Origin: Chiayiivirga flava
Lineage (GTDB): Bacteria > Pseudomonadota > Gammaproteobacteria > Xanthomonadales > Xanthomonadaceae
Assembly (NCBI RefSeq): GCF_014202825.1
Contig: NZ_JACHHP010000003.1
Span: forward strand, 146,229 to 210,228
Reading direction: 5' to 3'
Length of the DNA: 64,000 bases
Every line of letters starts with the position of its first letter. Within the stretch, counting starts at the first letter, position 1. Of the stretch, positions 58,356 through 64,000 are shown in pieces. Under the pieces are notes generated by a model that was not told the origin of the DNA, made no database searches, and worked only from the letters and a program-made list of their open reading frames with translations. A program made the translations under genes and the position numbers.

Positions 58356-59318
58356 ATGAACCCGCAACGGCTGGCGGCGCTGCGCCTGCGCGCCGACGTG
58401 TACGCCACGATCCGCAGCTTCTTCGCCGCGCGCGGAGTGCTGGAAGTCGAATCTCCGATCCTGTCGGAGGCAGGCAACACCGATCCCAACATCGAAAGTT
58501 TCGCCACGCACTTCTCCGGTCGCAGCGACGCGGTGTCGAACGAACGCTTCCTCCGCACTTCGCCCGAGTTTCCGCTCAAGCGCCTGCTCGCCGAAGGCGT
58601 GGGCGATTGCTACGAACTCGGCCGCGTGTTCCGCAACGGCGAATGCGGCCGCCAGCACAACCCCGAATTCACCATGCTGGAGTGGTATCGCGTGGGCTGG
58701 GATCACGGCATGCTCGCCGACGAGGTCGGCGACCTGGTGACCGCCGTGCTGGCGCGCGTCGGACGGACCGTGCGGATCGAGCGCGTCGCCTACCGCGCGC
58801 TCTATCGCGCAGCGTTCGGCTTCGATCCGTTCACCGCCCCGATCGACAGCCTCCGCGCGCCGCTGCGCGAGCATCGCATCGACGCCGACGGCCTCACGCG
58901 CGACGACTGGCTGGACCTGCTGATGACGCACCGGCTGCAGCCGGACTTCGATCCGGACACGTTGTTGTTCGTCTTCGACTACCCGGCCACGCAGTGCGCC
59001 CTCGCGCGCATCCGCGGCAGCGGCGACGACGCGGTCGCGGAGCGGTTCGAGGCCTATCTCGGCGCGCGGGAACTGGCCAACGGCTACCACGAGCTCACTG
59101 ACACGCGGGAACAGCGCCAGCGTTTCGAACTCGACAACGCGCGTCGCCGCGCCCGCCGGCTGCGCGAAGTGCCGCTCGATGCCCGGCTGCTCGCGGCGCT
59201 GGAGCGCGGGTTGCCGGCGTGCGCCGGCGTTGCGCTGGGCATCGAGCGCCTGCTCATGGCGCTGCTGCGCAGCGATGCGATCGACGACGTTCTCGCGTTC
59301 GGATTTGCCGGCGCCTGA
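58356..59318 (+). CDS. epmA: Elongation factor P lysine ligase EpmA
   Basis: A 320-residue class II LysRS-like enzyme (PoxA/GenX) that attaches (R)-beta-lysine to EF-P. It lacks the tRNA anticodon-binding domain, as expected. Motif 2 is FRNGECGRQHNPEFTMLEWY, and motif 3 is ACAGVALGIERLLMALL. The partner aminomutase EpmB is not in the window. It ends against the convergent diguanylate cyclase gene, 11 bases away. Confidence 0.94.
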   Translation: MNPQRLAALRLRADVYATIRSFFAARGVLEVESPILSEAGNTDPNIESFATHFSGRSDAVSNERFLRTSPEFPLKRLLAEGVGDCYELGRVFRNGECGRQHNPEFTMLEWYRVGWDHGMLADEVGDLVTAVLARVGRTVRIERVAYRALYRAAFGFDPFTAPIDSLRAPLREHRIDADGLTRDDWLDLLMTHRLQPDFDPDTLLFVFDYPATQCALARIRGSGDDAVAERFEAYLGARELANGYHELTDTREQRQRFELDNARRRARRLREVPLDARLLAALERGLPACAGVALGIERLLMALLRSDAIDDVLAFGFAGA

Positions 59319-59329
59319 GACGCGGCGCG

Positions 59330-61147
59330 CTACGCGATCTCGACGCGATTGCGCCCCGCGTTCTTGGCCCGATACAACGCGGCGTCGGCGGCCTGCACCA
59401 GGGCGCTGGCCGCATCGGCGTGCATCGGGCTCGCCGCGACGCCGATCGAGCAGGTGACCGGGCCCAGGCTGCGGCGCAGGTGCAGGATCTGCAGTTCGGA
59501 GATCGCGCTGCGGATCTGCTCGGCGCGGGTGCGCGCGACCTCGATATCGGCTTCGGGCAGGATCAGGATGAATTCCTCGCCGCCGTAACGGCAGGCGATA
59601 TCTTCGCCGCGACACAGGGCGTCGAGCAGGCGCCCGACGTGGCCGAGCAGGGCGTCGCCTCCGTCGTGGCCGTGGGTGTCGTTGAAGCGCTTGAAGTGGT
59701 CGAGGTCGAGCATCATCACCGCCAGCGGCTGGTGGCGGCGGGCGCAGCGCGCCAGTTCGCGTTCGAGCGATTCTTCCAGGTAGCGGCGGTTGTAGAGGCC
59801 GGTCAGCGGGTCGCGGATGGACTGCACGCGCAGCGTTTCCTGCAGCTGCAGATTGGACAGTGCGAGCGAAAGCTGTTCGGCGGCCGCAAGCACGAGTTCG
59901 GCGTGCGCGGCGATGGTGTCGCGGCTGCCGGCCAGGTGCACCAGGCCCAGCGTTTCGCCGCGCGCCACAAGCGGAACGCACGTCGCGGCGAATGGGGCGG
60001 CATCGGCGCCGGCGGCGAGGTGGGCGCACAGACTCCCGTTGCGGCTGTCGTCGACGGTATGCGGCTGCCCGCGACGCACCGCCCAGCAGTCGTTCGGCGA
60101 CATCACCTGCGCGCAGTCCGTCGGCGCGTCTCCCCAGTCGATGCGCAGTTCGACGAGGTTCTGCGAGGCCCGTGTCAGATAGATGCCACCGCCCAGATCC
60201 GGAAACAGGCGCGTGAACGTCTGTCGCGCGATGTCCATCGCTTCGTCGGTGGTGCGGCAGCTCTGAAGCATGCTCGCGCCGCGTTGCAGTTCGTGCAGGC
60301 GCGCGCCGGCGAGGCGGAGCGCTTCGACGCTCTCGGCCAGCTGCGCGCTGGACGAGGCTGCGCGCCGTTCGGCCAGGCGCCGCACGCGGTTCTCGCGCAG
60401 CATCAGCCAGAACACGATGCCGATCAGCGCCAGGCTCAGGCCGATGCCGAGCGCCGCGGCCCATTGCAGCCGCCACGCGCTGGCATCGGACGCGGTTTCG
60501 CGCTGCGCCAGCAACCGGCGTTCTTCCGCCTCCATTGCCCGCATCAGCTCCACCACGTGATCCATCACGCGCTTGCCGCGGTTGCTCGCCACCTCGCGCT
60601 GCGCGCTTGCCAGGCCTTGCTCCTGGTACAGCGCCGCCGTCTGTCTGGAAATGGCGACCCGTTCGACCGCGAGCGTGGCGATCTCGCGCGCCCGCGCGTG
60701 CTGGGCCGCGTTGTCGCGCACCTGGTCGATCAGGCCGCGTCCGAGCGCCTCGACCTCGGGAGCGCCGACCTCCAGCTGGGACAGGTAGTCGATATGGCCC
60801 GTGAGCAGGTAGCCGCGCTGTGCCGATTCAACATCCCTGATCCGTGCGTAGAGCCGGGAGATCTGCTCGATGGTGGCGTGGGTGTGGCCCACCCACCGCG
60901 TGTCCTGCACGAAGCGGCGCGCACCCGAGACCACGGTCGCGCCAACCGCCAGCAGCAACACGGTCGCCGCCACCAGCGATGTCCACACCGAGCGGCGCGG
61001 CAGGCGAAGCGGCTGGGTCAGGAGGTTCGACAGGCGTGAGCTCCCTGGCGGCATGCGTGCGTCGGGCGGGCCGGCAGATCGGCCGCGTTCGATGGGGTGC
61101 GGTACGGGCCGCGACCGATCGGCGGTCTCAGGATCGTCGGAGCGCAT
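59330..61147 (-). CDS. Diguanylate cyclase with CHASE3 and GAF-like domains
   Basis: A 605-residue membrane sensor making cyclic di-GMP. A cytosolic N-terminal stretch of about 50 residues precedes transmembrane helix one (VWTSLVAATVLLLAVGATVVSG). The periplasmic CHASE3-like helical domain follows (IRDVESAQRGYLLTG), then helix two (LGIGLSLALIGIVFWLML), a coiled coil, a GAF-like domain (about 275-430) and GGDEF with GGEEF at 522-526, predicted active. The start is uncertain: an in-frame ATG at 61054 gives a shorter N-terminus, and neither has a clear ribosome binding site. Confidence 0.92.
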   Translation of the reverse strand: MRSDDPETADRSRPVPHPIERGRSAGPPDARMPPGSSRLSNLLTQPLRLPRRSVWTSLVAATVLLLAVGATVVSGARRFVQDTRWVGHTHATIEQISRLYARIRDVESAQRGYLLTGHIDYLSQLEVGAPEVEALGRGLIDQVRDNAAQHARAREIATLAVERVAISRQTAALYQEQGLASAQREVASNRGKRVMDHVVELMRAMEAEERRLLAQRETASDASAWRLQWAAALGIGLSLALIGIVFWLMLRENRVRRLAERRAASSSAQLAESVEALRLAGARLHELQRGASMLQSCRTTDEAMDIARQTFTRLFPDLGGGIYLTRASQNLVELRIDWGDAPTDCAQVMSPNDCWAVRRGQPHTVDDSRNGSLCAHLAAGADAAPFAATCVPLVARGETLGLVHLAGSRDTIAAHAELVLAAAEQLSLALSNLQLQETLRVQSIRDPLTGLYNRRYLEESLERELARCARRHQPLAVMMLDLDHFKRFNDTHGHDGGDALLGHVGRLLDALCRGEDIACRYGGEEFILILPEADIEVARTRAEQIRSAISELQILHLRRSLGPVTCSIGVAASPMHADAASALVQAADAALYRAKNAGRNRVEIA

Positions 61148-61189
61148 GGCTTGTTACGCGTGAGGCGTGGCGTGCGGATGCAGGCGCCG

Positions 61190-61984
61190 TCACGCGCCGG
61201 GCCGCAACGACAGCAACACGCTGCGGAACGGTCGCAGCGCCAGGCGCAGCGCCTCGGCGCTCCACGCGAACAGGCGGCGCTGGTCGATGGCGGTGAGTCC
61301 GCGCAACAGCTCGCCGAGGTTGCGCGCGCCGGTGCCCGGCAGGTTGCACAGCACCTGCGCGCGCTTGCCCACCGTGTAGGTGGTGGCGATCGCGGCGGCG
61401 ATGTCGGACGCCACGCTCGCCAGCGGCAGCATGCGCGCGCCGACCAGCCGCAGATAGCCCGCGCCGAATTGCGCAAGGATCTGCTCCACCATCTGGTCCG
61501 ACAGCATCTGCGCCCCGAGTTCGGCGCCGGTGGCGAGCAGCACTACGCCGCGCTGCTCGGCATCGCTCAGCTCCAGTGCATAGATGTCGAGCACATCGCG
61601 CACGAGCTGCTTCTGGATCGCCGGCAGCGAGACCGCATTGCCGATCGAACCGAGCAGCACCGGCGCGAGCCGCCCCAGCAGCGGCACTCTGGCGGTGATC
61701 GACGAAAACGCCGCGGCGGTGCCGGCCTTGAGGCAGGCGGTGTGCAACAGCAGGTTGAACCGTCGGTCACGTTGCGCGGGGGTGCGCTCGGCGCGTGACT
61801 CGGCAACGCGGCGGGGTGGCACGGCTTCCGCATCGCGCACCGTTGCGCGGCGTGTTTCCGTCGCGGCGGTCTTGCGGACCGGTGCGACCGCCTTCTTCGC
61901 CGCTGCGGGCGTGCGCGGCGCGCTGCCGGCGCCGCGGCGGGCGGCAGGCGTGCGGGCGGCTGGCGGCGCGGTGCGTTTGGCCAT
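61190..61984 (-). CDS. Hypothetical protein with basic tail and hydrophobic helical domain
   Basis: A 264-residue protein. ATG 61984 is taken because the following MAKRTAPPAARTPAARRG is a typical Ala/Lys/Pro-rich disordered start; an upstream ATG at 62044 is possible. Residues 1-75 are low complexity and basic. Residues about 80-235 form an amphipathic-to-hydrophobic helical domain (LPAIQKQLVRDVLDIYALEL, LPLASVASDIAAAIATTYTV) reminiscent of EcsC/DUF697-type proteins, which I cannot confirm. No catalytic motif. It is divergent from mtnA. Confidence 0.65.
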   Translation of the reverse strand: MAKRTAPPAARTPAARRGAGSAPRTPAAAKKAVAPVRKTAATETRRATVRDAEAVPPRRVAESRAERTPAQRDRRFNLLLHTACLKAGTAAAFSSITARVPLLGRLAPVLLGSIGNAVSLPAIQKQLVRDVLDIYALELSDAEQRGVVLLATGAELGAQMLSDQMVEQILAQFGAGYLRLVGARMLPLASVASDIAAAIATTYTVGKRAQVLCNLPGTGARNLGELLRGLTAIDQRRLFAWSAEALRLALRPFRSVLLSLRPGA

Positions 61985-62090
61985 GGGCGCCAGCATAACG
62001 CGTTCGCCCGCAGCCGCGTTGCGGATCGAAAACCACGGGTCCATCCGGTAAAGTCCGCAGTCGTTTCCGCCGCGACGGCCGCCCGCTCCG

Positions 62091-63149
62091 ATGATCGACT
62101 ACTCGCGTTACGACCGCGTGCGCGCGGTGGCTTTCACCGGCAGCACGCTCGAACTGCTCGACCAGCGCCGTCTGCCGTTCGCGCAGGACACGGTGGTGGC
62201 GCGCGATGTCGATGCGGTGGCGCAGGCGATCCGCGATCTCGTCGTGCGCGGCGCCCCGGCGATCGGAATCGCCGCAGCCTGGGGCGTGGTGCTGGCCGGC
62301 GACGCGCTCGGCGACGTCGATGCCGACGCCGCGCGCACGGCACTCGAGCCCGCCATGGCGCGCCTCAACGCGGCCCGGCCGACGGCGGTGAATCTTGCGT
62401 GGGCGCTGCGCCGCATGCGCCGTGCGCTCGACATCGCCGGCGGCGACTGGCGTGCGCGCCTGCACGCAGAAGCCCGCGCGATCGAGCGCGAAGACCTCGC
62501 CGCCAACCGCCACATGGGCCACCTCGGCGCCGCGCTGATCGAGCCCGGCAGCGACGTGCTCACGCATTGCAACACCGGGTCGCTCGCGACTGCCGGTTTC
62601 GGCACCGCGCTCGGCGTGATCCGCGCAGGCGTCGCCGAACGGCGCATCGACAACGTCTACGCCTGCGAGACGCGGCCGTGGCTGCAGGGCGCGCGGCTGA
62701 CGGTCTGGGAGCTGCAGCAGGACGGCATCCCCGCGACGCTGATCGCCGACTCGGCCGCGTCGTACCTGCTGCACGGCGGGCGGGTGAAGTGGATCGTCGT
62801 CGGCGCCGACCGCATCACCGCGAACGGCGATGTCGCCAACAAGATCGGCACCTACCAGCTCGCCATCGCGGCGAAGTACCACGGCGTGAAGTTCATGGTG
62901 GTGGCGCCGTCGTCCACGGTCGACATGGACACCGCCAGCGGCGCGCAGATCGAGATCGAACTGCGCGAGGCGAACGAACTGCTCGGCTACGCGGGTCAGC
63001 GCACGGTGGCCGAGGGCATCGCGGCATGGAACCCGGTGTTCGACGTGACGCCGGCCGAACTCGTCGATGCCATCGTCACCGAGCGCGGAGTGATCCACCG
63101 GCCGGACGCCGCTCGCATGGCCGAATGGATGCGGGCGCATGTCGGCTGA
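62091..63149 (+). CDS. mtnA: Methylthioribose-1-phosphate isomerase MtnA
   Basis: A 352-residue methionine-salvage enzyme converting methylthioribose 1-phosphate to methylthioribulose 1-phosphate. The catalytic C160 (THCNTGSLA) and D240 ([20 protein letters not shown]) have the positions known for B. subtilis MtnA, separating it from eIF2B-like relatives. The [11 protein letters not shown] loop is present. No other mtn gene adjoins, but the methionine-type aminotransferase and omega-amidase at 37114-39170 would complete the last step. It overlaps the following glycosyltransferase by 11 bases. Confidence 0.95.
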   Translation: MIDYSRYDRVRAVAFTGSTLELLDQRRLPFAQDTVVARDVDAVAQAIRDLVVRGAPAIGIAAAWGVVLAGDALGDVDADAARTALEPAMARLNAARPTAVNLAWALRRMRRALDIAGGDWRARLHAEARAIEREDLAANRHMGHLGAALIEPGSDVLTHCNTGSLATAGFGTALGVIRAGVAERRIDNVYACETRPWLQGARLTVWELQQDGIPATLIADSAASYLLHGGRVKWIVVGADRITANGDVANKIGTYQLAIAAKYHGVKFMVVAPSSTVDMDTASGAQIEIELREANELLGYAGQRTVAEGIAAWNPVFDVTPAELVDAIVTERGVIHRPDAARMAEWMRAHVG

Positions 63150-64000
63150 GCTTGCGCTGCGCACCTCGCTCGCGACGCGCCCGGTCGATGCGGGGGCGGC
63201 GCCGCGCGTCGCGGTCATCGTGCCGTGCTACAACGAGGCCGTCACGATCGCGGCCGTGATCGACGACTTCCGCCGTGCGCTGCCCGACGCGCAGATTTTC
63301 GTGTTCGACAACAACTCCAGCGACAGCACCGCGGCGATCGCGCGCGACTGCGGCGCGCGGGTGCACTCGGTGGCGCTGCAGGGCAAGGGCCACGTGGTCC
63401 GGCGCCAGTTCGCCGACGTGGATGCAGACATCTACGTGATGGTGGACGGCGACGCCACCTACGACGCAGCCAGCGCACCGCGGCTCGTGCAGCACCTGCG
63501 CGACGGCCGCTTCGACATGGTCGTGGCCGTGCGCCAGGCCAGCGGCGATGCCGCCTACCGCCCCGGGCATGCGCTCGGCAACCGCATGCTGACCGGTTTC
63601 CTCGCCTGGTTGTTCGGGCGGCCGTGCAGGGACATCCTCTCCGGCTATCGCGTGTTTTCGCGCCGTTTCGCCAAGTCGTTTCCGGTGTTGTCGTCGGGGT
63701 TTGAGATCGAGACCGAGCTCACCGTGCACGCGCTGGAGCTGAAGATGCCGATCGGCGAACTTGCGACTGCGTATGTGGAGCGCCCGGCGGGATCCTTCAG
63801 CAAGCTCAGCACCTGGCGCGACGGGTTCCGCATCCTGCGCACGATGCTGCGCCTGTTCAGCGCAGAACGACCGCTGACCTTCTACGGCGGCATGGGCCTG
63901 GGGCTTGCACTGCTCGCGGCATTGCTGGCCGTTCCGCTGTTGGTCACGTACCTCGACACGGGTCTGGTGCCGCGCTTTCCGACGGCGATCCTCAGCACCG
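63139..64000 (+). CDS. GT2-family glycosyltransferase, partial
   Basis: The gene runs off the window edge after 287 codons. Residues about 22-250 are a GT2 domain of the dolichyl-phosphate mannosyltransferase/polyprenyl type: [20 protein letters not shown], a DxD-type VDGDATYD (metal and nucleotide-sugar binding) and [12 protein letters not shown]. From about 255 a hydrophobic segment begins ([20 protein letters not shown]), indicating C-terminal membrane helices. ATG 63139 overlaps the mtnA stop. The likely role is transfer of a sugar to a polyprenyl carrier for cell-envelope glycans; substrate unknown. Confidence 0.88.
   Translation, partial: MSAELALRTSLATRPVDAGAAPRVAVIVPCYNEAVTIAAVIDDFRRALPDAQIFVFDNNSSDSTAAIARDCGARVHSVALQGKGHVVRRQFADVDADIYVMVDGDATYDAASAPRLVQHLRDGRFDMVVAVRQASGDAAYRPGHALGNRMLTGFLAWLFGRPCRDILSGYRVFSRRFAKSFPVLSSGFEIETELTVHALELKMPIGELATAYVERPAGSFSKLSTWRDGFRILRTMLRLFSAERPLTFYGGMGLGLALLAALLAVPLLVTYLDTGLVPRFPTAILST

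Overview
The window is high-GC proteobacterial chromosome. It most likely comes from the Lysobacterales (Xanthomonadales; Rhodanobacteraceae/Dokdonella-like) branch of the Gammaproteobacteria. The reasons are the scpA-scpB-rluB and smc-zipA-ligA-epmA orders, the intact ccmABCDEFGHI locus followed by metX and cysteine dioxygenase, and several large secreted proteins of types common in that order. The assignment is inferred from content and memory of gene orders, not from a database search.

Layout. 1-17616 is rich in secreted and envelope proteins: an M36 metalloprotease, a SAM methyltransferase, a CSLREA/parallel-beta-helix protein, a small membrane protein, a DUF1579-like protein, an unrecognised periplasmic protein, a beta-propeller phytase lipoprotein, a delta-60 repeat protein, a TPR-methyltransferase and a multi-domain PHB-depolymerase-like esterase. 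17826-19500 holds an aldo/keto reductase and a DUF1993-like protein. 19552-23270 is an accessory stretch between two U-tract terminators and next to tRNA-Leu(CAA). It carries a frameshifted DUF4236 gene and a tight two-gene cassette of lower GC (soluble protein plus four-helix membrane protein) that I cannot assign.

23481-32753 (minus strand) is the cytochrome c maturation operon ccmA-B-C-D-E-F-G-H-I, running by a 4-nt overlap into metX and then cysteine dioxygenase. Most junctions overlap by 1-8 nt, but the operon is opened at two places by clusters of REP-like palindromes. 32943-42886 (plus) has a large S8 protease, a methionine-type aminotransferase with its omega-amidase, a beta-propeller diguanylate cyclase and a CsgG-like protein. 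43042-44469 is a second delta-60 protein.

44497-50293 contains scpA-scpB-rluB, a YciO-type protein, and the chain YciI-BolA-PpiC-type lipoprotein linked by overlapping start/stop codons. 50806-59318 holds queF and, divergent from it, smc-zipA-ligA-epmA (chromosome structure, division, NAD-dependent ligation, EF-P modification). The end carries a CHASE3-GAF-like-GGDEF diguanylate cyclase, an unrecognised hydrophobic protein, mtnA (methionine salvage) and the start of a GT2 glycosyltransferase cut by the window edge.

Most worth a second look: (1) a short C-terminal motif of the form F-x-D-G-(F/L)-E shared by four unrelated exported proteins; (2) the unassigned two-gene cassette at 21341-22856; (3) the one-base frameshift in the DUF4236 gene; (4) three families of tailed palindromes, mostly in inverted pairs, filling several of the larger intergenic gaps and interrupting the ccm operon.
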